Assembly (NCBI GenBank): GCA_047495785.1
Contig: JBLDXI010000002.1
Span: forward strand, 1-64,000
Direction: 5' to 3'
Source of the DNA: Lepidodermella squamata
Lineage: Eukaryota; Gastrotricha
DNA: 64,000 nucleotides
Shown in pieces: positions 22,877 to 33,443 of the stretch. Position 1 is the stretch's first letter. The number at the start of each line of letters is the position of its first letter. The notes beneath the pieces were generated by a model. That model saw nothing but the letters and a program-made list of their open reading frames with translations, had not been told where the DNA came from and did not search any database. The position numbers were made by a program, and so were the translations under genes.

Positions 22877-23288
22877 CTAGCAGCAGTGGTAGCCTAATAC
22901 AACAGCATGAAAGATGAGCTGCGTCTCGGCATTAGCAGTTTGCAGTCGAACTTTCATCGTCTCTATTCGCACTTTGTTGTCCCAGCAGCCCTCTTCGATC
23001 GACAATGGCTCAAAGTAATGCATGCTGTGGTAGTTGAAGCCCTCACAGTCCAGCTTAACGTTTGAATACGATTTCTGCAGCTCATTTCCATTCGATAGCT
23101 TCAAATCCAGGCTTGCAGTCACGGAAAAGGGTTTGGTTTCAGAGCAATTTGTACCAATTTTATAGGCTATTCCTAATCGAGGTAGATACTTGGAGCATGG
23201 CTGGACGAAATCGTTGCGATTGAACTGAAATTGAACCCAAGATTCAGTGTTTGGCAGACGTAAATATTGAATATACTCCCCATAGTTT
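22877..23288 (-). pseudogene. SGNH hydrolase 3' exon fragment
   Basis: This is a near-identical copy of 44223-44640, the C-terminal part of SGNH copy 8 (KPFSVTASLDLKLSNGN, NYHSMHYFEPLS, GYHCC). Homology stops abruptly at about 23288, where an inverted-repeat element begins. No catalytic exon is present. Confidence 0.85.
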
Positions 23289-23289
23289 A

Positions 23290-23488
23290 CTTTCGGTAGG
23301 ACGTCAAAACAGCGAATGCGCAGAACAGCGAAAGCGACATAACAGCGAAAGCGACGAAACAGCGAAAAATCCTCCCCAAAATGCTGTGTAATGTGCTATA
23401 TTAAAATCGCTGTTATGTCGCAAATTAGATTTTTCGCTGTTTTGTCGCGTTCGCTGTTTCGGGTATTCGCTGTTATGGCGGTCTGCCT
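23290..23488. mobile_element. Inverted-repeat element with AACAGCGAA motifs
   Basis: The left end TAGGACGTCAAAACAGCGAA is mirrored by TTCGCTGTTATGGCGGTC..CCTA on the right. The motif AACAGCGAA occurs several times in each arm in opposite orientation, and the whole ~200 bp can fold back. It sits exactly at the break between two duplicated blocks. Confidence 0.7.
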
Positions 23489-24007
23489 ATAATTATGCCT
23501 TTTATATATGAGCAAACTCAGCGCCCATATTGGTCAGGATGGTCGATTTCGGCATGCACATGGCGCGAGAACCAGCAAGCAAGCGAGGAATGAATAATGT
23601 TTCGCTTTCACAATTCAATTATACCTAAGCAGTTCTTACAGACATTTTATCATCAAGTATTGCGTTTTTTCGGTAGCCCAGCCCATTTCTTAAAGTTGTT
23701 CATAATAATGTGGCTCAGCGACTGCGGAACAACGATAAATTCGGACTATTTCGAAATAAATGCGCAAGGGACAATAATTTTATGAAAATTTAATGCGCAA
23801 GTGAGGTATACCCTGAATAATACAGAGGAGGTGATCGGAATTTTAGCGTTTTTATTCTGTCGTATTAACAGTATTATCAAAGCGAAATCGATTATTTTCG
23901 AAATCAACCAACGCCAATTATCAGCGGTAGGAGGTAAGAGTTGTGAATCCTCAGTTTGCACTCGCGAATTTCTGTAGGGTAATTTTGAAATCGCGACAAT
24001 TGTTGGC

Positions 24008-25112
24008 ATGCTGCTGATCGTAGTCATTGCCTCCAGTTGCCTATTTCCTGGGGCCAAAGCATACGTGCCACTTGAAGAGGAACTTCGAGCTGAACTTTCT
24101 TCTCAATGCAAAATCTACGCCCGCGATTCGAGACCAGTTCTCGATGTCAATGATCCAGTCAAATTAAAGATGGGATTTCTACCATACAGTTTCAGAGCCA
24201 TTGATGAAAAATCTCAAACTTTTTCAATGCTGATAGAGCTCGACATTGTGTGGATGCATCCTTGCGCGGCGTGGTTAGAATGGAATAACACGCGCTTCCA
24301 AAACATTACAAGCATAAGGGAACAAGTAAGGGTTACTGATGTTGAAATTAAAACTATAAATTAAGTAAAGGTCAATACATATAAAATTCGATTAATATAA
24401 AGAAAGTACTACACTAATAAAGGAATAAGTACGTAGCAAGAACATTTTCTATTATTAGTGTAGTACTTTCTTTATATTAATCGAATTTTATATGTATTGA
24501 CCCTAATCTAAATTTCAGGCAAATTCATTATGGCTTCCATCTATTCACCACCTGAATGCTGCTGAAGATATTGATGCTTTAACAAATTCAGCCGTGAGCA
24601 ATTTTGTTTTCCTTGTCCAATCAGGATTGTTTTCGTGGAATGCGATAATCGGCATATCATCTCTTTGCCAACTGCGCCTTCGAAAATTTCCATTCGACAC
24701 CCAGATTTGCGATCTCAAATTCGAATCTTGGGAAAACTCTGGTAAAGTCAGCATCGAACTGGACGATCCAGCGATTCTTCTTGAAGAGAAAGATTTCAAA
24801 GCTTTTATCAGTCAAAGTGATATTTGGCAGCTTGAGAACATCACAGCTAAACTCGAGAATACTAAATATGTTGGTTACCCCAATATGAAATACGACCGAG
24901 CAGTGTATACATTCACGATTTCTCGGAAAAGCGGCACCTACGTCCTTCTGATCGTGTTCCCTTCAATTTGCCTATCACTGTTGCTGATTTTTTCAGACTC
25001 GTTGATCTGGTATTTTTCACTATTTTCGCTGCCATGGAAGTTACAGTGTCCCTTGCCACCTTTTTGCACTCCTGCTATGAAGATTCACGTTCAGGTGTTG
25101 GTAACAAAATGA
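24008..25112 (+). pseudogene. Cys-loop receptor, copy 2, lacking M2-M3
   Basis: Exon 1 (24008-24325) and the start of exon 2 (24519 on) match the intact receptor at 33.4 kb almost completely: signal peptide, extracellular domain, FPFDTQIC Cys-loop and M1. After LLLIFS about 270 bp are missing compared with the paralogue, and the sequence resumes in the M4 region in another frame (DSLIWYFSLFSLPWKLQ). M2, M3 and a proper M4 are therefore absent. A pore-less product is possible but decay is more likely. The intron carries a foldback insertion. Confidence 0.85.
24371..24501. mobile_element. Foldback MITE with perfect 50-bp arms
   Basis: 24371-24420 is a perfect reverse complement of 24452-24501, with a 31-nt spacer. 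The arms start GTCAATACATATAAAATTCG. The corresponding intron of the receptor at 33.4 kb lacks it, so this is an insertion after the receptors duplicated. Confidence 0.88.
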
Positions 25113-25840
25113 AGTGATGTTCTTACCTGTTGTGTTGAATTAAAGTAGCATTTATCTTGGGAGTGTAAGGGGTGATGCCGGCTGACATCACGCCATCGAA
25201 CCAACTAGCTTGAGATAATCATGTGATAATCCATGCCTTGTTCGCATTAGTTATTTCTCTATGATAAGTAGTCAAGGACATGAATGGCAGATCCTCAATG
25301 CTCGAATTATTCAGAGTCCAGGGTCGAGCAGTAGAGGGAGACAGCTAAGGGGGCTGTGAGTTAGGGATAAAAGCTCGATACTCTTGACTGATTCTTTTGG
25401 TTTGGTTTGCCATCGCCAGAGTTGGAAAAAGTGTCAAGCCGTCCGGTATCGAAACTCGGAAATTTCCGCTAATTTTGGCCGAAAAGCACAACTTTTCGTG
25501 GTATTTTTCGGAAACTTCCCGAATTTTCCCTATTTTCTTCCTAATTTTGCCGAAATTTCGGCTACATGCCGCCTTCCTGAAAGTCGCGGGGAAGTAAAAC
25601 AATGAAATCATTTTCATTTTGATATTCCGATACACACGACGGTCAAGGCATGAAAAACACTCAAAAAACACCTACGCGGCCCACTCAGAAATCGATCAAC
25701 TTTTGATTTTTACTTTGATTGTTCACTTTGTTGCATATACATTTTAATCTAAGCAAGTTTATTTTAATCATGCTGTTGTGATCACTCTGGCTGTGAAAGT
25801 CCGGTCATAAATACACAAAAGTCTGGTTTACTGACTTGTA
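25113..25840. other. Intergenic spacer, receptor relic to SGNH copy 4
   Basis: No exon is recognised. An AATAAA-like tail follows the receptor relic near 25140. Short frames here contain no family motif. Confidence 0.4.
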
Positions 25841-28800
25841 TCATTTGCAACATTCATAGACCAAGTGAAGGCTGTTAATTTCAGAAATTGTATCAGGATA
25901 AACCAAGCGTAGCGTGATCGTCATGCTCTCAATTTTCACGTCACTCGTCCAGCATTGAGACGTATCTTCATCCAGGTATAAAGGCCGCAAATAGTGTACG
26001 GTGCGATGCGAGAATTTTTTCGTACATTGCAATGCGGCGGTCTGGACCTTGCTCTTCCTACTTGTAGAACCGCCGATTTTGAGAACGAATTCAATTTTAA
26101 CATCGATAGCCAGAGGAAGGCCGAAACTGTTGCAATCTTGCCAAACTGAATAAAAGATGGCTAATTTTGGTAAGTAGCCAACTTTTTCACCGCACGGATA
26201 TTCGCCTCGGTTAACTGAGAAATCGTCGTACTTGTCAAAGCGGAACGTTTGGAAAGCGCCCATTTTAGGCAAGAAAAAGTGGATCAAATGTTCGCCCGAC
26301 GTTGCCTGCACCTTCTTTCGACGATAATTGGTCAAGAACACTTGTTTAGTGTACGAATCAGGTGATTTATCCACCATAGCATCGAGGAGTCGAGTGTTAT
26401 TGACAAATAGCCGCTGCATAGCCAAGAAGCAGTCAGCTGATCTAATTTTCGAGTAATTAGACAAAATAGGCCACTTGGCAATGGTGAAATCATTGATCCG
26501 CTGAAGAGATAAGGCATAATCAGGACTTGCAGAAAGTCGATCCAGGAAAAAGCTGGCTGATTTCTTCAGGTAAAATGATATGCTGTTCGCGATTTCCGCA
26601 TGCATCAGCCATGACGGGTGAAGATGGTCCTCCGACGTTTCGTAAGCTTCTGCAAAACATCAGCATTAATTGATAGCTAATAAAAATTGACAATCGAATA
26701 AACTAGTAAATCCCGTCGCTTATTGCTAGAAAGAAGTCGCGACGCCGAAATTGCGTCGCAAGATACAATCTAACAATAGAGCAGCCTGCTGGAATAGGTC
26801 TTACAGGCTGAATTTTTGTATTCGAGTATGGGTTGGTAAATAAGGATAGTAGGCGAAAAATGAGCCGGTTTTGCTGCAGTAACGGCAAGTTCTGATGTTC
26901 AGATTTTTCTTGAGACGCAATTTCGGCGTAACAATGCGCATTTGTGGCAAGTAGAACGCGCATGACCCCGAAATGCGCGTGTTCAAATATATTTGCTGTA
27001 CGCCTAAAGTGGATATATAGATATCCATAAAGTGGATAAAGATAAAGTCATAAAATAAAGAGATAAAGTGGATACAATGCCGGTGCTCATCGGTGCTCAT
27101 CGGTGAAATACAATGCTCATACCTTAGCCTAAGCCTCCAGGGTATGAGCATTGTATTTCACCGAAATAATGGCTGAACCGTGAACCGTGACTGTGGATCA
27201 TCAATCGATTGCTGTAATCGAGGTGTCCGATCTATTTAAGCGCGGAACTTTTGGGAATATGCTTGTTTGCCATCGAAGCTACAAAAGATGCACTATCATC
27301 GCGTTTTTGGGCCGAAAGGTGACCCCAAATTTAGCGCGTTGGCTTCGATCGCACACCAAACGATAGCCATTGATTACTGCAATCGATTGATTATAATGAA
27401 CTGTACTGAACATCACGGTTCGGCACTTAAAAATATCGCTAAATCCCGCATAGGCGTTAATCTTTCAAGGCCGAATTTGTTATCTCTGTAAGAAAAAATT
27501 GTTGAAAGATGATCTATCATGCGTTTTACGGGGCGGAGATCGCTATTTTGAAACTCGTTGGTCTCTATCTCTCACCGTTCAGACTGTGTGGAGTGTTCAA
27601 AATCGCATAATCGGCCCAGCTATGATTTCAGGCGATGAACATGATTTTGATATGATTTTGAACACCCCGATAGGGCGATTTCGAAAATAGTTATCCTATT
27701 TTCAAAGTGAACTAAATCGAAATTTCGCACCTTGCTTACCAATTTTCAAGTGACTATATTTTCAAAATAGGGAAAGATAGCGATCTGATTATTTCGAATT
27801 CTTGTAGCCAGGATTGAGAAATAAAAATTCTCAACAAATTCATTGAACTGAAATTACAGTGGACTGACAAAGTCAAAATTTCGAAATCATCTTTCTGGCT
27901 TTGAAAGGGTTAAACGTATGCCGTATCAGCTTAGATCCTCAGAAGGCGTACAACGATAGCGACGCGCATAAATAACCACTCTGATGACTCATTCTATCGA
28001 ACTTTAAGGAGCCTAATGTAATGACAAAGGGCGCTCGGCTTTTTTGAGCACTGATTTGCATAATTTGCATAAAAAAATCTATAATTAGTTTGTTATGGCT
28101 GCGTCGTTAACATTATTTGGATATAATGAAATCATTACCAAATTATTTAATTCAGTACCAAATTATTCCAATCCAAGTTCCCTATTTTAAGACCCAGCCT
28201 TTAACCCTAACCTTAATCCAACCAGTTAAACAACCGAAGAAATTGGTTAATGGTTAGGTATTGAATTAAATTTGGAACCGCCGTAATGTTTTCCTAACCT
28301 TATTCAAAATCATTTTAAACAGCTAGCGATGATGCATTGCTAAACATTGAATTAAAATAAAAACCAATGTTCTGATGTAACTGAGATGAATCATAAGGCA
28401 GCTTACCAACGACTTGCTGCATTTTCGGACCCCATGATTTGGCGTTGTAGTACTTGCAAACGCGATGGTGCCACTGAATAATCGTCAAGTTGTAATGCTC
28501 AGCAACCTTCTTGTAGACGGCCTCATACGGCCACCAACAGTCAGGTGCCTTGTCGACAACTCTCTTCGGCGCAGGAAAACTAACCAATATAATTTCTAAT
28601 TTCGGATTAAGCCGCCATAGCTCACGTATCAGTTGCTCGAGAGGATGGCCATCATTGACATAATAGTCCTCCAGCTGCACTGACACGCCATAATTCTCAT
28701 TAACCATCTCATCGATGAAAAGCAGGTCAATATTCTTCAAGTTGAGGTGATTCTTCACGCAAGCAGAAAAATAATTTGACGTTACCCCACCGACGCCAGC

Positions 28801-29346
28801 GTTTAAAGATTCGACGCGAATTCCGATTCTCGCGAACCATTGACTCATCCATGCTGCGACTTTCGCAAGATAAGCTTCTGTTTCATTGATGCCATGACCT
28901 GCAGTGATTGAACCTCCGATTGCCGCCATACGAAACGTTCTCTCCGTGTTGTTTTTCCGGCGCAGAAGTTCAAGGAGTTTGAGGTGGAAGCGCGACGGAG
29001 ATCCCTGCGTCCATATGGACTGCTCATCCAGGTCATTCGCTGAGATTTTCGGGTTGACTTGGTTAATCACATTAAGCAAAAAATTCGACTCGACAGGTCG
29101 CTTCGGCAGAGAGGCGTTGGTGAGTAGGCGCACACTGCTGATAATCGATTGCAAGTCTTCTGGGGAATCAATTTTGTACTCGATCGATTTCTTTAGGGGT
29201 ACGGGTTCGTTGATCGAGAAAGCCGAGCTTACAGAACTAGGGATGTCCAAATAATCCAGGTTAAACTTTAAAAATCCCGCAACTGTTAACATCATAGCCA
29301 CTGCGAAAATTGAGAAATATCGTGTTTTGATTGAATATTCCTGCAT
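25841..29346 (-). CDS. Membrane-anchored SGNH hydrolase, copy 4
   Basis: Exons 28407-29346 and 25841-26649 join as G|AA to give 582 residues across a 1.76-kb intron, the longest in the family here. The anchor is about residues 11-29 (FSIFAVAMMLTVAGFLKF). Catalytic blocks are GGSITAGHG, GGVTSNYFSAC, the NENYG Asn block and EDHLHPS. As in copy 2, the Ser and Asn blocks share one exon. The Asn block reads VNEN rather than VNDD, an unusual substitution to check. The C-terminal domain ends YECCK. It is convergent with the receptor relic at 24.0 kb. The intron holds a perfect hairpin and a telomere-like tract. Confidence 0.84.
27101..27163. repeat. Perfect 23-bp hairpin in intron
   Basis: CGGTGAAATACAATGCTCAT at 27101 plus three bases is perfectly mirrored at 27141-27163, with a 17-nt loop. 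It is preceded by two copies of CGGTGCTCAT. It may be a miniature foldback element. Confidence 0.8.
28201..28225 (-). repeat. Short telomere-like tract in intron
   Basis: TTTAACCCTAACCTTAATCC resembles degenerate CCCTAA repeats. It lies in the long intron of SGNH copy 4. It is short and may be chance. Confidence 0.4.
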
Positions 29347-30189
29347 TGCTCCAAATTAGTAAAAATAGTTAAAATTGAAATATGGTTATTTCCTATTTAA
29401 TATGACAAGAAACAGACATGCTACCGAATGAAGTGCGCTCGCGTGCCGCATCGATTTTTATTTTTATCACTACGACCATTCATCACTTAGTTTCACGTCA
29501 GTTAGCTGTGGGAGAATTTTTTAATTCGCGACTGAAAATTTCTAGAATCGTCAACTGTATTTTCTACAGATTCGAATTAAAATACTGAAAATACAACCTT
29601 ATTTTTTGCTACAAAAACTGACATGTGATTTCAGGTGGCCTCGAATTATCTCAAAAGACCCCACCTTAAAAAAATACCGCGGCTAAAAGCATTTAAAATA
29701 TCGATTCATAAGAAATGGTGTGAAAAATACGTCTCAAAGAATACGTTTTTCATGAAAAATGATTAGGTTTCAATCAACTAGAAATGGCCGCCTAAAATAT
29801 CGCGTCATGTTGAACAATTCTGGGAAAATTCTGTTCAAGGTAACTTGAAACACCTTCGTGGCCAGTGATTTGTTGTGCAATAAATGCGGGCGACTCGCTT
29901 TTACCAATTACGGGTTAAAATTCGCGAAACAATAGGAGCGCGCGCGCGGAGCAAACACCGGTGTGCAGGAAAATGTGCGAAATTCTAACGTTTTTTAAAA
30001 AAGAAAGGGTTAGAAAATAAATCATGCTATCATGTCGTATTCCTAGTATCAAAGCAAAATATTATTATTTCAATATAACCAACAGCAAGTATCAGGGGGG
30101 GGGGGGGTCATACATCGTTTGGCCTCATTTGCACTTTCGAATTCATAATTTCTCATTTTGAAGTCACACAGTTATTGGATTGCTTCACG
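29347..30189. other. Spacer upstream of SGNH copy 4
   Basis: No coding region is recognised. A G13 homopolymer lies near 30097-30109. This stretch must include the promoter of the minus-strand SGNH gene. Confidence 0.4.
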
Positions 30190-30555
30190 GCGTAATCCTC
30201 ATTTTTAACCTATTCCCATTGGCCACGGCATACGTGCCACTTGAAGAGGTACTTCGAGCGGAACTTTCCGCTCAATTCTAAATCCACGCCCGCGAATCGA
30301 GTTTCGGATCGGCCTGTCATGAGCTCCCCGGTAATGCAATCAAACACGGGCGGTTCAATTCCGAGAGATCATCTGAGCTGCCTGACATTCTCGAGATTCT
30401 CTCGTCGGCCATGTCACCAATTACATGCTGCTGGCAGGTCATAGAAATTGGGCGGCGATAACGCATCTCGTTTTACTAAGGCAGTGGACTGTTATGTCAG
30501 TGACAAATTTGAGACAATTTAAAATATCTGATATTTTTCTCTATTTTTGCTGTGA
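30190..30555 (+). pseudogene. Decayed Cys-loop receptor, copy 4
   Basis: Fragments match the other receptors in order: a piece of exon 1 (GGCATACGTGCCACTTGAAG onward, which encodes AYVPLEEVLRAEL), then directly an M2 part (DRPV..S) and the region AHRKWAAITH...M4 with many indels and stops. Most of the extracellular domain is deleted. It sits next to an SGNH relic on the opposite strand, repeating the receptor/SGNH pair arrangement. Confidence 0.75.
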
Positions 30556-30740
30556 AATTTGAAAATGAAATGAGCATATCAGCGTGTTTGTTTTCCGTTT
30601 GTTTGCCGAAGATATGCTCTGAACCCCAAGGGAACTGGGTCTATTGAAAACACAGCCACATCGGTCGTAAAAGAACGCAAAATCATTCAGAGTTAAACTT
30701 TTCAGATCACTGATCACATTTACTCTTCTCAATTACGATA

Positions 30741-31020
30741 TCAGGCACAACATTCATATGCTAAAGTAATAATTTATTTATTTATTTATTTATAAGCTTT
30801 AACGCCCAGATGAGGGCAGCTTGACAAGAGGTAATTTGAAAGTGAAACATGTAATTGCAGGACAGTTTACAGATGAATAGGACATTGGCAAATGATAACA
30901 AAAATTGCTTTTTACGAAATAATGGGAATTTTGTGCAATTGTATTAGGGTACACTGAGCGAAGCGTGACTGTCATGCTCTCAATTTTCACGTCTCTGGTC
31001 CAACATTCAGTGCTGTTGAA
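30741..31020 (-). pseudogene. SGNH hydrolase 3' exon relic
   Basis: The segment reads CWTRDVKIESMTVTLRSVYP, matching the C-terminal end of SGNH copies 2, 3 and 5. It is followed after an insertion by the terminal YEC region (near 30750). The exon is interrupted by about 160 bp of foreign sequence and truncated on its 5' side by a CAAAT-rich repeat. Confidence 0.75.
30770..30935 (-). mobile_element. Probable 5'-truncated LINE tail
   Basis: Read on the minus strand, this insertion ends with a small hairpin GCCCTCATCTGGGC and then an (AAAT)n tract. Such a short hairpin plus microsatellite tail is common at the 3' end of CR1/L2/Jockey-like retroelements. It splits the SGNH relic exon. No coding part remains. 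Confidence 0.45.
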
Positions 31021-31034
31021 TAGATTTGCAATCA

Positions 31035-31175
31035 AATCTATTTTAGTATCAGGTTTTTCAAATCAAAATCAAATCAAATCTCACATGTTAAAAAGTCAAA
31101 TCAAATATAATCAAATCACCACAATCAGTTTTAGCTTCAAATCATTCCCACTCAAATCAAATCAAATCAAATTAA
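31035..31175 (+). repeat. CAAAT/ATCAA pentanucleotide microsatellite
   Basis: Irregular repeats of TCAAA are seen in several blocks, for example near 31060-31080 and 31152-31172. It borders the truncated SGNH relic. Confidence 0.75.
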
Positions 31176-32929
31176 AGCTGTTTTCTTTAAAGAAAATGGT
31201 GAAAGAGCTTATATGCGGTCTTAGGACTGATATTAGACTTTAATTATTGAGTCCTTAGTTTGGGATAGCATTAACGCGCGGTGCGTGTGCGATTGCGAGC
31301 CAACCATTCAGCCAATAGCGTTACGATACACATGCACACATGTGTAAGGGTAGCTTATTTACTTAGGAAAGCTTGATAGCCAATAGATTTGCCGTCACAA
31401 CATTTGTTTACGGGCATCAACTGATAGCGCAGCCGAGCATAGGTTCACGTGCGACAAGCTAATAGACGGGCGCACTAATGCCAATTTCGTACATCCGCGC
31501 TCGTTGCCCGCACATAGCATTGATTTAATGAAAGTGTCCAACATAGACAACTCTATACAGATCGGAAACTAGCGATCTTCCTATAGTAAATAAATTCACC
31601 CCAAAACGTGAAAAAGTGGGCACGCGACCTTCATTTTTATTCACTCATCGGCCTATCCGCCCATAGTAATTTTTCCGATTTTTAATTATTTTCTAAAATT
31701 CCCAGAGAAAATCTTTCATTTCCCAAAAATTTCAAACAAATTTACCGGAATACTAGAAGCGTTCCTCTATCGAATGAGCCCGGCTCATGAGACGGTTTTA
31801 TTTCTAACTTTATTAAAATTTTCTTAAAGTTGGTCACTTCTACGAAAAATTGCCATTTCAATCGTCTTTCAGGACGGTAAAATTTTTCATTTTGAGCCGA
31901 AAAATTCCGAGAAAAATACTATGATCTTATTCGATTTTTGCTCTATCCAACGATATAAACCTTGAGCGAATCAGAATTTGTTTGAATTTCGCGAAATGTC
32001 GAAAATGTAATATTGGGGTTTCGCGTAAAAACCCCACGCTTTTCTAAAAATAGCTATTAGGTTTTTGTAGCTATTTTTAGCTCGCTCAAAATATTATCAA
32101 GCAAGCGCAATTTTCGCGAAATTCGCGAAATTCAAAAAAATTCTGATTCGCTCAAGGTTTATATCGTTGGATAGAGCAAAAATCCCCAAACGCCAAAAAT
32201 GCGACTTTTGACGCGTCAAAATAAATACAAGACAAATTAGCGTACCGGTAAGATTTGGCTGGTTCAAAGAAGGCGTCGAGGAGAACCCATAGGCCAAAAA
32301 TGGCCGGTACGGAAATTTGTCTCTAGACAGGAGAGCAACTGAAATCACTGCAGAAACGTCAAAAACCTCAAAAGTAAACGGCCGGCTCACCCTCAATTTC
32401 GATTTTAAATTAGATAAAAAAACTTTAATGCACTTTACAAAATAATACTTAATTTTGCTGAATCTGATTTTCAAAATTAAATTAAATTCATGTGAAGGTA
32501 TAAATTGCGCATTTTTTCTCCGTCTAGTTTTAACTTCAAGTTTGTCGCAACGAAAACCATCGCTTTTTGCTGCGCCAAGTTGTCAAATAGTTGCATCTTT
32601 ACACGCTAACAGATAATTCTGAGAAGATTTTACGCGATAGTGGCAACGGACAAATAGATTCAGAATGAATAGCTCTAAATGGTGGTATTTTTTTGATTTC
32701 ATTATCTTCTGGGCCGATTTTCCATCTTAACGCCCCTTGTCCTTTGACTGTTTCAGAGTTGCCGAGCCTCATAATTTTAAATTTTTTTATTGAAAATTGT
32801 AAACACGTATTGCGATAGCTGTCGCGGTTGTCTAGATCAACTTCGTTCGACTGCCTTGGGTTGCTAGGCTGTTATTCTGTAATTCTTAGATTGCGCAAGC
32901 TATTATTCATTAATTATCCTTCCAACTGA
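31176..32929. other. Gene-poor spacer with one foldback element
   Basis: No exon resembling any gene in the window is seen. The open frame at 32097-32474 (minus) overlaps an arm of a foldback element and is not supported. From 32925 on, the sequence matches 23510 onward, the upstream flank of the receptor relic. Confidence 0.45.
31935..32182. mobile_element. Foldback element with ~63-bp arms
   Basis: 31935-31997 and 32120-32182 are inverted copies (arm begins TTTTTGCTCTATCCAACGAT) with only a few mismatches. The spacer contains a second hairpin (CTAAAAATAGCT ... AGCTATTTTTAG). No coding potential is present. Confidence 0.8.
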
Positions 32930-33443
32930 GTAAACTCAGCGCCCATATTGGTCAGAACGGTCGATTTCGGCATGCACATGGCGCGAGAACCCACCAAATC
33001 GCAAGCGAGGAAAGAATAATGTTTCCCTTTCAGCATTCAATTATAACTAAGCAGTTTTACAGACATTTTATCATCAAGTATTGCGTTTTTTCGGTAGCCC
33101 AACCCATTTCTTAAAGTTGTTCATAATAATGTGGCTCAGCGACAGCGGAGCAACGATAAATTCGGACTATTTCGGAATAAATGCGCAAGGGACAATAATT
33201 TTATGAAAATTTAATGCGCAAGTGATAAATGCGCAAGTGAGGTATACCCTGAATAAAACAGAGGAGGTGATCGAAATTTTAGCGTTTTTATTCTGTCGTA
33301 TTAACAGTATTATCAAAGCGAAATCGATTATTTTCGAAATCAACCAACGCCAATTATCAGCGGTAGGAGGTAAGAGTTGTGAATCCTCAGTTTGCACTCG
33401 CGAATTTCTGTAGGGTAATTTTGAAATCGCGACAATTGTTGGC

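Noticed and set aside
32097-32474. 125-codon frame on the minus strand
   Set aside because: It begins in one arm of a foldback element and shows no domain or paralogue; most likely chance.
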